Assembly: GCA_964036275.1 (NCBI GenBank)
Contig: OZ038435.1
Location: forward strand, 20,190,793-20,254,792
From: Litoditis marina
Lineage: Eukaryota; Nematoda; Chromadorea; Rhabditida; Rhabditidae
Reading direction: 5' to 3'
DNA: 64,000 nucleotides
The notes under the pieces are model-generated. The model made no database searches, was not told where the DNA came from, and was given only the letters and a program-made list of their open reading frames with translations. The first letter of the stretch is position 1. Each line of letters starts with the position of its first letter. Shown here piece by piece: positions 22,883 through 62,075 of the stretch. The position numbers and the translations under genes were made by a program.

Positions 22883-25026
22883 ACGGAAAGTCAATATTCA
22901 GATATTGATTATTTGCTATCAATCGACCAGTATGGTGATTTTGCTCATTTTTATGTGCTTTGCAATGTTACAAAAATTTGTTAGGCGGTCTTACATCATA
23001 TTTTTCTAAAAACTTGATTCATTTTTCTATTAATCATAGAAAAAATCTTTATGACTTCTTTATGTGTGTTCGGAGTCTACTTTAGCTCAACTTTTTTCAT
23101 GTTCAGCCCAAATAAGATTAGCCAGATTTTTGTAGCTAGAAATTATTGCAACCTGATATGCTTTTCTGGCTGCATGTATATCTGATTTATACTTTTTCTT
23201 TTGTTCTATTATGCCTTCACTTCATTATGAATACATTTATTTATTCAATACAAAACAAAATATCTATACCGATTTACAAATATGTTTCTAGTCAGATTGC
23301 AATCTAGCTTTTTGCATTTGTCTTTATGATTGGATGTGTTTTTCTTCTACTCCATCGTTTTTCGTGTTTTCTATGCTCATGTTTTTCAAAACTAGGAATA
23401 TTAGCCAAAAGTTATATGCTTTCTCAAAGAGTCCTTTTTTCTTTTCTAGAAATTTAGAAGCTATGTTTTCCCTAAAACTGTGGTAGTTTTTTGACTAAAT
23501 CAAGACTTCGTGTTGTGTGTTAACTCTTTTTCTGTGCATTATTCAAGGAATTTGTGATATTTGTCTACGCGTGACTAATATAGGTGTAAATTTTAGTGTT
23601 TGCTTTTGCTACTATACAAATGTATTATTATCACTGAGTTGCGGTCAGATAAAGTTTTAGTATTATTTTCTTTTTCGCTGTTCTCTAGAGGCAATGCGAT
23701 ACCTCTCTGAATATCTGTTTCGTTCCGATGTTTGTTTGCGTAACAAAGGATTTCGATAACTTAGAAGCCGTTGTTTATAAAACTTGTTGCAGCTGCAGAC
23801 AGGAATCATACTTGGTAACTCGACAGTCTGAGAAGTCTGAGAGTTTACTTTTCAATAATAGGTTGAAATCTTATGCAACCTAAACTGAAATTTACCCACA
23901 ACTGGTCTTATTTGAGCTCACCGTAGTGACAGCTTTCGGCAGTTTCGTCATTCTAAAAAAACCATTTCCTGCGAGTTCAGAAGTTCGAAAGTCAAGAACT
24001 TCACTGCTGGTGTTGGTTAACCAGCCTGACCCGGTACGGTTAGCACTAAGCAGCCAAACTAAAGTGGGGGGCGATACAGTTTTCCCCATCTCACTCTCTA
24101 AGGTTTCCAACAATACGGGTAGTAGGTGCTCGCGAAACTTTTAGTTTTAAGAAGAATACCCCCGATATACAGTAAGTACAAGCTAACAACAGGTACTATC
24201 GCCATGTCAACGAAATCCAACATTAACCATCTTTGTCTTTTGTATAGCTAATTAAGTTTACACTTTGTTACAATAACAAATCATCTCCATTTAATTGGGT
24301 ACACTTTCTACGAAGATGCCAATAGCCCAACGCGCTCTTCTTCTGCCAATTTACCTGACCTATTACCCATTGGCATCCCCCGACAACTTTCCCACAACAC
24401 CCTCCTTTTATCGCTTTTTATGTTACTTACTCAGTTACTTAGTTGTTCCGTTCCTCAGAGGGCGGTTGCTCTTCTGCGGGACACAACTCTTCTTCCTTGG
24501 CTCTCTGTCTTGGGCGATCGTTGACCAATGTAGGAAATTAGGAAAACTCCTCTTATATTTCCCTCTTCAACTGGGTAGGGCATCTTTAACTGGGTAGGGC
24601 ATCTACTGATGAGGGCCCCTACCGGCATATAGATGTTAAAAACCCGAAATACCTAGGCAACATGACTTCACACACGTGGATTCTAGGTTTTCTTAATTTT
24701 ATTTGACTTTTACCTATACATTCTATAATTTATTTTCATATTTCCTCACTTTACTATGTCTTCTTTATATTTCGCCGCTCCCCACGTTCTCTCACTCATT
24801 TGCTCGCTCTCCGTGAGATCACTCTATCTCTCCCATCCATACCCCAGTAAAGTTGTCCGAATAGTCAGAAAAAACATGAAAAAACATAAAAAACCAAAAA
24901 AAAAAACAGAAAAAATTGTTTACATACGAAAACGGACTATTTTGTGTCGCTTAGTCAGACTTTACTGGTGTTTGCTCCCATCTCTAGTTTTTTTTAAAAT
25001 ATATCATTGTATTTTAGACTTTTCAG
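22883..25026. other. WIP 3' flank and space before MED11
   Basis: AT-rich sequence without coding signals to about 23680, probably the WIP 3' UTR and beyond. At 24604-24690 lies the inverted second copy of repeat V, and at 24838-24974 a family B MITE. The ORFs at 23892-24144 and 24295-24597 show no recognisable domain. A TTTTCAG acceptor ends at 25026, three bases before the MED11 ATG. Confidence 0.5.
24838..24974. mobile_element. Family B MITE, hAT-like (copy B5)
   Basis: CATACCCCAGTAAAGTTGTC at the left and CTTTACTGGTGTTTG at the right, with a perfect 8-bp duplication CTCCCATC. The middle is shortened to an A-rich stretch compared with B4. Confidence 0.86.
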
Positions 25027-25029
25027 AAA

Positions 25030-26994
25030 ATGTCCTCCGCGCCGACAGCCCCACCCCCTTCCACATCCTCCTCTGATCTGACAAGACGATTGGACGAAAT
25101 AGGGAAAGTGGAGGGACAGATAGGAGAAATACTCCGGCTGTCACAATCGTGCATCGGGGAACTAGCCAAGGAAAAACAGATCACGAAGGTAGGTCAAATA
25201 CCTTAACGTAGGTTAATGATCATAACGTACTTTCTCTAACTTGACCGGAAGAAAACGGTTGCGTTTCTGCTGAATTCCGGGAAGATTTGGATCAGATAAT
25301 AGTCTCTAGTTTTCTAACAAAGACAGCGAACGGCTGAGTCGATTGAGCGAAGCGGGTTGGGCGGTCGTTGATATTAGAGAGTGTGTAGATCACAGATACG
25401 CAGAAGGGCCAGCCGCTCGCCACACTCCGCTTCTACCAGAACTTAAAATCCACATTTGACGAATCCAGAAATAGCTTCATTTGGAGTTGTAGTTGAAATC
25501 CATGATGTGAGTCTTATAGATGATGGAGGGAAGATGCCGATAGTATAATACTAACGCTTGGCAGAGATAATGAATTGGGGGGGGGGGATAGTAACTCGTT
25601 ACCCAGATTAGTTAGAAGTTGGTGGTTGTGTAGCACAAGATACAGTATATTCAATCATGAGCGCTGTGAAGTTACAAGTCCAAACACCAGTAACATATTT
25701 TCAAAACCTGAAGAAGGTTGGTCAATAACTTTTTTCGGGTTACCTCAGTAGGTAACCGATTGGTAACCTAAAATGAAAAACCGGTCACCTATCAGGAAAC
25801 CTGAAAACATGGTTACCGAAAACCGGTTAGGTTACCAAAAAAACCGGTTAAATATAGAATTGTTCAGATTGAAACTATGAAAATTTGATGTAACAAACAA
25901 GTTGCAGGGTAAAATGGAGGAATCGTCGCAACAGTTCAAGAATACATTGACGTCGATCAACCAGGTTCTCTCCTCCCAGATGTCGTATCTGCAGAATGTT
26001 TGTGTCGGATCCGCGCATCAGGGTCAGTTTTGGGGTGTGAATCACGTTAGAAAGTTTTTTTTTGAGTTTCCAAGTCTACTTCGACTTGAGAGTTTCTCGC
26101 TATTTCGAGTTCGAATGTTACACGCATAGTCAGTTTATCTTCAACGTTTCGGGAAAAAAGGGAGGGGGGGGGGGTTATAAATAAAATTACCAGCTTTTTC
26201 TCTATCAGTATAGGACAAAAAATCGTCGAGTGAGCATTTATTCTGGCTAGCACTATATATGATTGCCGACATGCGTTGTTAAATCTATATGAAGAACAAC
26301 AGTGATGAATACTATTTAAAATAATAATTATGGTAACAAACAATGAGAGAAACTATAGAAAACTTGTCTTATAATTTTATTATCTCTATCCTTTGTTCCA
26401 TATGCTGCCAAGGGTCTCATATTAGTTTTGAAATCTCGCGATCCTTCCATCTTTTTAGACTCGCGAGCCCATAAAAACTGAGATTTCAGCCCATGTTTTG
26501 CTTATCCACTTCTAATTGTGTGTGAAATTTGTCCGTATATTTCAATATTTGTTCAACACATAGATGTACTCTACACATAGTACAAAGATGAACTATAACT
26601 AATGTACATGGTGTCTCTCTCGAATTCTTGCTTAAAGAAGGACGATTTTGTGCTCCAATCTCAAGTCCTTTAAACTGCAATACATTTTTCAATTGCAGTT
26701 TAAAGGACTGACGCGCCGAGATTGGAGCACATAATCGTCCTACTTTTGTGCTTTTCGACTGAGAAAGGACCAAGGTTCAGTGCGCGAGAAACACTGTCAG
26801 AATTAACGTGAAGCTGATACCAAACTATATGAAAAAACTATGCAACAGTTCTGTTTCATTTTCTCTATTTTCCAGGTTCCACGTTCGCTTCTCAACAGAA
26901 CATTGAATTGGCTGAATCTGCCGAGTTCTCTCTACATACGGAATTGGCCAACTTGTCTGAGAAACACTTCCCCCCGAACGTCAAGAAAGAGTGA
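25030..26994 (+). CDS. Mediator complex subunit 11
   Basis: Head-module subunit that, with MED22, helps place Mediator on RNA polymerase II and TFIIH. Three exons, 25030-25188, 25908-26022 and 26876-26994, give 130 residues (human MED11 has 117). After a short Pro/Ser-rich start, the helical family core is clear: RLDEIGKVEGQIGEILRLS, SCIGELAKEK, FKNTLTSINQVLSSQMSYLQ and the helix TELANLSEKH. This follows the human order (ERLRALEDIEREIGAIL, ILELSKEK, SVQHVEAELSAQIRYL). It lacks membrane segments or a signal peptide. The ATG lies three bases after a splice acceptor, favouring a spliced leader or a 5' UTR intron. The gene sits 2.1 kb after WIP on the same strand. Confidence 0.9.
25318..25440. 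repeat. Dispersed repeat Q (copy 1)
   Basis: Shares GACAGC...GATTGAGCGA, a GTCGTTGAT segment, GAGAGTGTGTAGATCA, GATACGCAGA and GCCGCTCGCCA with 51676-51800. Internal to a MED11 intron. Class unknown. Confidence 0.6.
25722..25862. mobile_element. Foldback element with GGTAACC arms (family C, copy C4, decayed)
   Basis: Repeated GGTTACC / GGTAACC and CCGGTTACC-type phrases, ending ATATAGAATTG, a decayed family C end (GTAGAATTGGCC). Confidence 0.65.
26632..26746. mobile_element. Family A hairpin MITE, symmetric variant (copy A3)
   Basis: TTAAAGAAGGACGATTTTGTG at the left (first 20 bases as in A1). The inner arms carry GTGCTCCAATCTC on one side and its complement on the other, so unlike most A copies the two arms match each other almost fully. 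Copy A7 at 58452 is the same variant. It lies in the last MED11 intron. Confidence 0.82.
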
Positions 26995-27393
26995 TTTTGT
27001 AGTTTGTACTTTGGGCAAGGATGTTAATAATGTGTTGATCGGAGACTTTGTAGTCTGTAATAACGGTTTGATTATTGTTTCTTGGTAGATTAAATAGATA
27101 CAATCGATAATCATGGCTTTAAAAGTATTATTTGATTGGGAATCTTTCGATTTTTGTATTTTGATTTGTTTGGCATTGTTTGTTTACGGAAATATTTCCA
27201 TTAATTGCGATCTGGTTCTGTATCTCATTTGATTTGGACGTAGTTTATTTGATTTTTTGCACGAATAATCAACCTGTTCACTATTTCTGTAATGGAATTT
27301 GTTTCATAAATATTCAAAAGCCTTTGTGACGCGAAACATGTCAAAACAGAGAAGATTGTAAGTCACTTTCTCACGGTGAAGCCTGAACAATTT
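26995..27393. other. MED11 3' flank
   Basis: AT-rich sequence directly after the stop. I see no AATAAA and no gene. It probably contains the MED11 3' UTR. Confidence 0.4.
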
Positions 27394-27793
27394 GGTCCCG
27401 CGACAACTCGTCCCCGCGCGTCGCGTGTGCGACAACTCGTCCCCAATGTTTTATCACAAAAGTAGCTAAACACTATGTTTCAAAGCGAAATTAATTTTTG
27501 TGAAGTTTCCTGCCTATTACTGAATACAAATTAACCATAAATACATTCGAAAAATTAATTTAGTCGTCACCTATTGGAGAGAAAGCAAGAAGTTCATGAA
27601 AATTGTGATAATTATAGCAAAATGTGATCTATCGTTCGTAATTTTAATTGTTTCCTATCTCTAAGGTTGTATACAGTCTTTAGTATAAACTATAACCTAG
27701 TTACTACTTCAATTCTTAAGTTTTAACCTAATTTGAGCAATATCTGAGGTGGGGACGAGTTGTCGCATCTGCGGGGACGAGTTGTCCGTAAAC
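27394..27793. mobile_element. MULE-like element with CGACAACTCGTCCCC ends (family J, copy J1)
   Basis: TIRs contain two spaced copies of GCGACAACTCGTCCCC at each end; the outermost right end is GTTGTCCGTAAAC. The 9-bp flanks GAACAATTT (27385-27393) and GAGCAATTT (27794-27802) differ at one base. The middle is AT-rich and non-coding. Copy J2 at 46047 shares the layout. Confidence 0.82.
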
Positions 27794-28034
27794 GAGCAAT
27801 TTTACAGGGTTGTGTTTGAGTCGGAGGAAATGAATTTCACATGTTTGTAATTTCGATTATTTTGAAAATGTCACAACGGAAACTCAGTATTTCCTTATTT
27901 GATCGGAATCGCTGTACTTTATTTTATACAATCATTCAAATCATTGAAAATATGAATAGACGTTTTGCTCTCATACTGTAACACTCCGCGTAGGAACGAC
28001 GTTCACTATACACGTCTTTCCAAACTTTTCGGCG

Positions 28035-28220
28035 ATGGCGAAAACAAAACACTTTTCTTTTGTGGCGGTTTTTATGAGTCAGTTCTCGCTGTGCCTTGTT
28101 TGGGGATTAGAATGTGGTGTTTACAATGACTTGGTATCAAATGTAAAGAGAGGGGGTTCTAAGGAAAACGAAATAACTACGAATACAACTTACAAATATA
28201 ACGAATTAGAGTGGTATTAA
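28035..28220 (+). CDS. Possible small secreted protein, unrecognised
   Basis: A 61-codon ORF starts with a plausible signal peptide: a basic MAKTKH, a hydrophobic FSFVAVFMSQFSLCLVWG core, then ECGVYND. The remainder is polar. No family is recognised, and the segment GAGAGAGGGGGTTCTAAGGA recurs at about 28325. This speaks for repeat-derived sequence rather than a conserved gene. Low confidence. Confidence 0.15.
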   Translation: MAKTKHFSFVAVFMSQFSLCLVWGLECGVYNDLVSNVKRGGSKENEITTNTTYKYNELEWY

Positions 28221-28947
28221 TGGTAATGTAAGAAGAAGGTTATAGGGAATACGAGGAATTTCTACAAATGTCCACAAATAAGAACAACAATTGGAAACAA
28301 GTGGAGTGGTATCAACTGGAAGGAAGAGAGGGGGTTCTAAGGAAAACGAAGCATTCTTACCAACGTTTTGAAGCTAGACCAGACTACAAACACGGAATAA
28401 CAAAAAGAGTTGTATCAAAAAGAAGGGAGAGAGAGGTGTTTCTGAAGAAAACGGAACATTTCTATTGAGAAAGACAAACTCTTTGTAGTTTGGTCGTTAT
28501 ACGCGTCACAGTTTATGTGTTTTAGTTTTAAACGAAAAGCAACGGGATCATACACAGCGGGTGAGGACTTTGAAAAGTGTTGACCATTTACAAATATATG
28601 ATTCTTTCTACGCATCCTTAGCTGTAGACAGTTACAGTATATAGTTCAATCTACTAGTAATAGTTTTCTATTACACTGCCCCATTGAGTCGAGCGGTACT
28701 ACGCATTCGTAAGTTCAACGTATCAGTTGTAAACTGCACCGTGACCAAACTAACACAGCAGAACAAACATGCAGTGACTATTGTGAAATGAAACTTTAAC
28801 GAAGATTTGGATACTCCCTATAGAGTGGTTCTCAAATCTGAAAGTTGTCGTTTTTACAATTAACAATGCACAATGTTATATGTGAATCGTTACAATTAAG
28901 AAATTATTTTCATAATTAACAATACAAAATGTAATCTGTATAGACAA

Positions 28948-31900
28948 TGCACACGTCGGGAACGCCTGCCTCTCTGGGTACAGAAACATCATTTATCCCC
29001 GTTGAATCGCCGCGGCAACATACCACTGACGACTTGATGTAAGGAACAGCGGAGAATCCATCATAGACAATGTTTCAGGAGTAGCGCCCAAGAATACCGG
29101 TACTTGCGCGCTAGAACACCGCAATGACCGATTTGACACATAGGTTGTCGCGCTATTCTTGGGTGCAAGTACCGGTATTGTTCGGCGCAACTAGCGCTTT
29201 CATCGTGCGGTAGCACCGCTTTTTGGAATACAGCCATACGAAAATTTGCTCGCTACCAAAATTTTATTCATTCATAAAAAACATTGAATTACAATCAAAC
29301 ATATTCGTATGTTCCCATATAATACAAACATGTATACAAAAAAACCATAAACTATAATTCGAAGAAGTAAAACTACTTTGAAAACGTTTCTGTTGTACTT
29401 TATAAAACTTAACAACTAACAAGTGAAACTCTCAGACGATTCTCGAGAAATAACTGTAGCAACATAGGAACTTCTAGCCGACAGTTAAGACACTGGTAGA
29501 ACGGTAGTAACAGTTAAACTGTGGTGATATGGTCGTAAACGTCCCGCGATTCAGTAGTAAACTTCTGGTAACGTTGAATGACGATTACTACCCGTAAATC
29601 GGTGATGTATCTCAAGTAACCTCAGAAATGAGCTAGATATCTAATACCGCACGTGATACCTATACTAGATACGGATGTCTGCGAGACTGCTCTGCCGACT
29701 TCTGGCTGTTTTCGGTTTAATTACCCAAGTTTGAGGTACTTTTCACCTCTGAAGCGAGCTCAGTATTTAGTACGTGGGGACTGGATACTAGAAGGGCCAT
29801 AAAAGGCCAATTAAATTTTGTTTTATAAAATAAATAATTTTTAAGTGTTTTATATTCGATAATTCGAAATAATTGTACTGCTGTTTTACTGCCGTTGAAC
29901 TACAACTTCACTGGCGTTTTACTGCAGTAGCGACACCGTACTACTACCGTTTTACGACTGGTGATACTGCAGTAACACTACCAGTAAGACGGTGGTAGTA
30001 CGGTGTCGCTACTGTAGTAGAACGCCGGTTTTATCTTTACAGTGAACTTATGTTTCATGTCGGCTATCTAACTGACGAGTGATTTGAGATTGAAGAGATG
30101 CAGACGACGTCTTGTGTCTGCGTACAAGTAGAAATCTTTCCGGTTGATCTACATGAATATTTATCTGAAATTTATACTTACACTCAAACAGAAGAAAGAG
30201 TTCATACTTACACCTTTATATACAACAGAACAACACGGAAATTCTTTCAAAGTGTTGCATAATAATTATGACAATGTAATAAATAGCTCTATAAATACGA
30301 AAATTAAACAGATCAAAACTCATTCTATCTCGAACCGAGCACACGAAAAGAAGATTCTGAACCAATCTATCAATTTTACTAACGTTTAAAGTAACCACTT
30401 ACAAAATAATAGAAAAAATAACTAAGAGAACACCCGACCGACGAGCGGTTGCGCAGTCGAGAAGTGGAGGGCGGTTTGAAAACAATTTTTCATCAATCAA
30501 TAACATATCTGGCGGTACTCGCGCTCGCAGGGCCCCCTGCCCGGCGGGTTATTGCAGTGAGCAAGTACCGGTATTGTCGCGCGCAAGTACCGATTTTTGC
30601 TATTGTCCTGCGCTACTACCGACTCATTGCCTGAGATTGTGTTTTGCCTATATAGGCGGCCGCCTGGCTGCGCCGTATCTAGTACGGGTTGCATCAGTTT
30701 GCACTAGAGTCGGGAGTTGACATTATGAAATCTAAGCAGAAAGTAATTTTAACTTGTTTTGGTTTGTGAACGTTTATAGCGACGAAACTATGAAAGTAAG
30801 CCACATGGAAATCAAAGTTCAATCTGCTACTTTCTTCAGTGACAACAAAATAGTTTTGATAGATTTTAGTTTTCATAGAAACTTATAGATCTTGTCTAAT
30901 CACAATCTGAACTGTTCGAAATACAACGAAGGAAACTTCCTTACATATATTGGAACGATAAAGGATTAATAGTGTATTACCACTATACTGAATTATACTT
31001 TACCATTATACCATTATGCTGAAGTGTTTTTCCATTATAAGGAACTAAATTCTTAGAATAGAAAACTGTATCTACGCTTATTAACACCCGTCGGGAACGC
31101 ATGTTGTTGTAGACGCAGCAAAATTATCGACTTATCCCACTTTGGATCGCCGCGGCAACTTACCACTGACGACATGATACTAGGGATTAGTTTAAAAATT
31201 GGCTGTTGTCCGCCTATATAGGCGGGCACCTGGCTGCGCCGTATCTAGTACGGGTTGTACCATTTGCGTCACAAGTCCTCTAGCCTCTAGCATGCTTGCC
31301 GGGGGGTCAGAGAAGAAAGATTTGGAAGGGAAAGGAGAGTTTCTTGTGATGATCATTGATTTTATGATTGTTCCGGTGGATCGAATCACAAATTACCAGA
31401 AAAACACTCGTGGAGGAATAGAATCCGAGAGGGCAAACACTGAACATCTCAACGCGACGAGCTACGTTCACCAAGGTATTCAGTCAAAAATTTTGGAGTT
31501 CTGTAGTTAGATCTCCTGCCATGTATTACCGTTTCCCCCGAAAAACCAGCGAGATCAAAGTACAAGCACAGCGCAATAGATACATCGTCTGCCGTACAGG
31601 CCTCTCTTGAAAATAACGAATCCTATAACATATGCAACTATAAGCAAACGACTATGCTGCACAGTATTTTTGCAATCCTCTAGCAATATTTTTGTCAAAG
31701 AAGATCGTTCGGAATAAAGTAGGTTGCATGCATGAATTTTTAGCGAAGAACTTGTACAGTATACTTTTGTCTTCAATAATGTTCAACTACAACTACAAAA
31801 AGGAAATTTACTCTGCATTTTAATTAAATGCATCCGTCAGAAACGAGATATGTTATTCCCCTGTTAGATCGCCGTGGCAAATTACCACTGACGAAAAGTG

Positions 31901-32060
31901 TCTAGGGGACAACTGGTTGGTTATAATATAGAAGGCAATTTGTGCCACAAATCCTCTAGCACGATTGGCCGGGGGGTCAGAGAAGAAAGATTTGGAAGGG
32001 AAAGGGGAGTTCCTTGTAAAGGAGCGAGAGGGGGGGGGGGAGAGAGAGAAAAGGAAGGGG
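28948..32060. repeat. Cluster of related repeat units, probably nested elements
   Basis: The module TCGCCGCGGCAAC...TACCACTGACGA occurs at about 28954-29045, 31089-31185 and 31834-31912. A second module, CTGCGCCGTATCTAGTACGG next to CTATATAGGCGG, occurs at 30648-30700 and 31205-31260. A third, GCCGGGGGGTCAGAGAAGA followed by AAGATTTGGAAGGGAAAGG, occurs at 31290-31345 and 31968-32020. Shared CAAGTACCGGTATTG lies at about 29100, 29167 and 30561. The order suggests several insertions of one or two families. No ORF in it resembles a transposase. Confidence 0.65.
29913..30026. mobile_element. Palindromic MITE (family N)
   Basis: Arms GGCGTTTTACTGCAGTAGCG (29913 on) and the complement of CGCTACTGTAGTAGAACGCC (to 30026) pair. 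They continue inward through ACACCGTACTACTACCG. The inner ATACTGCAGTAACACTACC loop is related sequence. Confidence 0.7.
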
Positions 32061-32336
32061 ATATTGAGAGTGTGAAAGTCGTCCGGTTTCACTGAACCGG
32101 CTCACCTTATAATCAGGTAATCCTCAATATTCATTCCGGTTTAGAACATTGTTGAGTTCACTTTTTAGTTACGTCTTGTTGTTTCCATAATAATACACAC
32201 AGCCTGTTCAATTTATAGTGCACATCGTTTCCACTGAGACAAGTTTTTCACCTTCCACATAACTTGACGACTGAAGTTTGAAGTTCCAGACAGACCGCAT
32301 GTTTTCCCCATACTGTACTTCCATTTTTCACATCGC

Positions 32337-32390
32337 CTAATAAAAACTAAGCTTCATATAGACATTGTGCATAGTCTATATGAAGCTATA
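32337..32390. repeat. Short perfect hairpin
   Basis: AGCTTCATATAGAC and GTCTATATGAAGCT face each other around a short loop (ATTGTGCATA). It could be a remnant MITE; there is no sign that it is a terminator. Confidence 0.55.
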
Positions 32391-32667
32391 TTCCTCTCCG
32401 GTTTATAAAGATGCAAAAACATGCTGTAAATTGTTGTCCAACATGTTTCGATTGTTGACACGTTCTTCCATGTAGAATACAGGAACTCAAACCAGTATCT
32501 TCATATAAAACCTGTTGTATCAGCTTTTACTGCATCAGTTTTCCACTCCCATTCATTCGACCAAATGCTCAAATCTCAATTTACATCAATTTTCGAGTGA
32601 GTTTCAATAGTTTCTAGAGATAGAGACCCTGAGAAACTTTATGAATACATGAGTTGTAGTTGAATCT

Positions 32668-32807
32668 GTGGCCGTATTCACCGATCCTTGGGACGCTAAA
32701 ATACCTCCCCGCGGGAAGGTAGAGCACGAAAATAGCGTGCTGGTGAGGAGGGTCCAGAGGCGCGGGAAGCTTTTTTACCTTCCCGGGATCTTGGTGAATA
32801 CGGCCAC
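32668..32807. mobile_element. Palindromic MITE (family M)
   Basis: GTGGCCGTATTCACCGATCC at the left and the complement of GGTGAATACGGCCAC at the right. Both arms continue through GGGAAGGTA-like inner sequence and a central AGCACGAAAATAGCGTGCT hairpin. The ORF across it is a by-product of GC-rich arms. Confidence 0.75.
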
Positions 32808-33028
32808 TGGACGTGTAGAGAAGATAATGCGAACAACAGCAGGAGAAGAATGGGATAAAACTACAAACACAGCAGATGAGCCACATGTCATGTAAAGTTT
32901 GCTGTTTTCCAGAGTAAGCCTATGCGGCGGTGTATAGTCGTCGCCAACGGAAAGGCGGGAGGGTACTGTATATATAACTTTCCGCTGTGTACGCACACAT
33001 GTCCTCGATTCCGAAGCTTTCAGGTTTT

Positions 33029-33102
33029 GTGCTCTAATGGAGCAGTGGATAGCGCCCTGCTACGAAACTTTTGCTCGCAGGTTCGACCCCGGCAAGAGGC
33101 AG
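33029..33102 (+). pseudogene. Degenerate tRNA-like sequence
   Basis: An A box, TGGAGCAGTGG (33038-33048), and a B box, GGTTCGACCCC (33080-33090), have tRNA spacing. The D stem pairs at 3 of 4 positions and the T stem at 4 of 5. The acceptor stem (GCTCTAA against AAGAGGC) pairs poorly and no convincing anticodon stem forms. It is either a decayed tRNA or the head of a tRNA-derived SINE. Confidence 0.35.
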
Positions 33103-33264
33103 AAATCTATAAATTTGGCACTCACTATACATGAGTTGTAGTCCCGCTGTGTGTTTTATTTGATGCCGTTGTTTTTCAGTTGAAACCCATAAACAGTGAC
33201 GTCATGCTAGATCAAACTACAACGACGATTCAGTTTCTAGAGATCTCTACTGTTAGTCAGTCGC

Positions 33265-33362
33265 ACAGTCACGTGGAACTTGTTAAACACAGCAGAACTC
33301 AGAAACGTGCAATGAAAAAGTGCACGCTTCCTCATTAGAATGCTTACTTTACGTGACTTCGA
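33265..33362. repeat. Dispersed repeat O (copy 1)
   Basis: Shares CAGTCACGTG, TTAAACACAGCAGAACTC, GAACGTG, AAAGTGCACG and TTTACGTGACT with 47996-48092, in the same order. The CACGTGA and TTACGTGA ends may form weak TIRs. Confidence 0.6.
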
Positions 33363-34129
33363 ACATTTCCGAATGAAACAAATTGTCCGATTAACTCGAC
33401 GAGTTCGGTCTGGTTTTTCTCTGTCCGTAAGTAGTCTCTCACGACCATTAACCCTGGCGAGTCCGATTTATTTCGATTTCAAATGACATTTGCGCGCGAG
33501 TCGCCTAATTCACTCGCACTGTAGTGGATATTAACATCCCACTTTCTGTCCAAAACAATGTCTGAACATATTTGTACATTAAAATAACTTGGGCACAACA
33601 TAAAGCTTTCTGGGGTAGTCTGTTTCACTTTGTATTGTACACTAACAGTAGCATCTATCTTGCTGGAATCAGTTTCGATAGTTTTCTGTTGTACGAATAT
33701 AGAAACATGCACAGAAATATCAGAATTCCCTCAAAACTTTAAGAACACCCAAAGATGTTTCTCATGATCATTTCTCATTGGAATTTACAGAAAAACTCAG
33801 TTTGGATCTGTAAGCCCAATCTGAAAAGTGTTTCAGAAACAGTAGGAAAAGGTGACACTGGCCAGAAACAGTAGGAAAAGGTGACACTGTCCCTTTGAGT
33901 TATAGTTCACATCACTCCTATTCAATCTCCTACAGCAGACATTTAGAAAAAATGACAAACATTTAAATGACAATGCGAAATGCAACTTTGAAGTTTGCCG
34001 AAGTTATCTTTAAACACTAGTTCTAATAGAGAAATCGATTATGGAAACGTTTTCCTTGCCTTTATCAGTTACGTGATATAGGCGAAAATAGTTCTGTAAT
34101 CATACGGTATTAGTTTCTTATAGGAATAA

Positions 34130-34270
34130 AAAAGTCTTAATTGCCAACCGGATGCCAAATGCGCCCCACTGCTACTACCGTACCCCGCTGGCAGAATCAC
34201 GTGCGCGCCACGGCAAATCGGGGCGTGCTTATTACGCTGCCGTTCTTCTTTTTCCCCGTCTCCTTTAAAC
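34130..34270 (+). promoter_or_regulatory. GC-rich patch upstream of SMG6, possible promoter
   Basis: An island with CpGs and CACGTGCGCG (about 34198) in otherwise AT-rich DNA, 0.7-0.8 kb before the SMG6 ATG. No TATA box or defined start site can be pointed to. Only base composition and position support this. Confidence 0.2.
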
Positions 34271-34935
34271 AAACACTCGTGAAATTGTTTGCCCATTAAC
34301 CTGTTTCAATACCCGATTAGTGCATTTTGTTCTTGATATTCGGAGTTTAATGTCTGGTTTTCATAACTTTCATCAATAACTTTTGATTTAAACATTTTGA
34401 TTCTTGTTTCTACAAATTATATGACATACAAAAATAAGTGTTTTCAAAACTATTTCAGAATTGTTGCCGTCGTATCTAAATTCAGGTTAAAGACAAAACT
34501 TATCATTAATATCGTATAATTAAACGTCAATTGAAAGTTCACTACTTCTTATTTTCCTGATTCTTCCGACTAGTTATTGAATCCGAACCTATTCTGTTTG
34601 CTGCCATTTAATTGCCTTGATTTTGGAAAGCAACGTGATTATTGCTCAAATTCACAAAGTGCTACTATTGTTTTAATTGAGAGCTGATATACTACACTAC
34701 TTTTTTCAATGAATGGTATTATTCTCTCCATTCCTCTGAAGCATGCGTGGACTAAACATAACTATAACCTCGTCCTCAATCCTTAAAGCTGAACAACTGA
34801 ACTCCCCTCATCTTAACTTTTTTTTCTAAAATTTGATATATTATTATGTTAATGAAAGATACTACATTACTATTTCGCTGTAGTTGTTCACACCTCAGCC
34901 ATTTTGTATTGTAAATTGTAATATTTTATTCCAGA

Positions 34936-62075
<27,140 letters not shown>

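Noticed and set aside
28268..28468. 66-codon basic ORF after the possible secreted protein
   Set aside because: It contains repeated segments of the preceding ORF region (GGGGTTCTAAGGAAAACGAA), has no family and no splice link, so it is not called a gene.
32668..32895. 75-codon ORF between MED11 and SMG6
   Set aside because: Its first half lies in palindromic MITE M and the reverse strand is equally open; no domain is seen.
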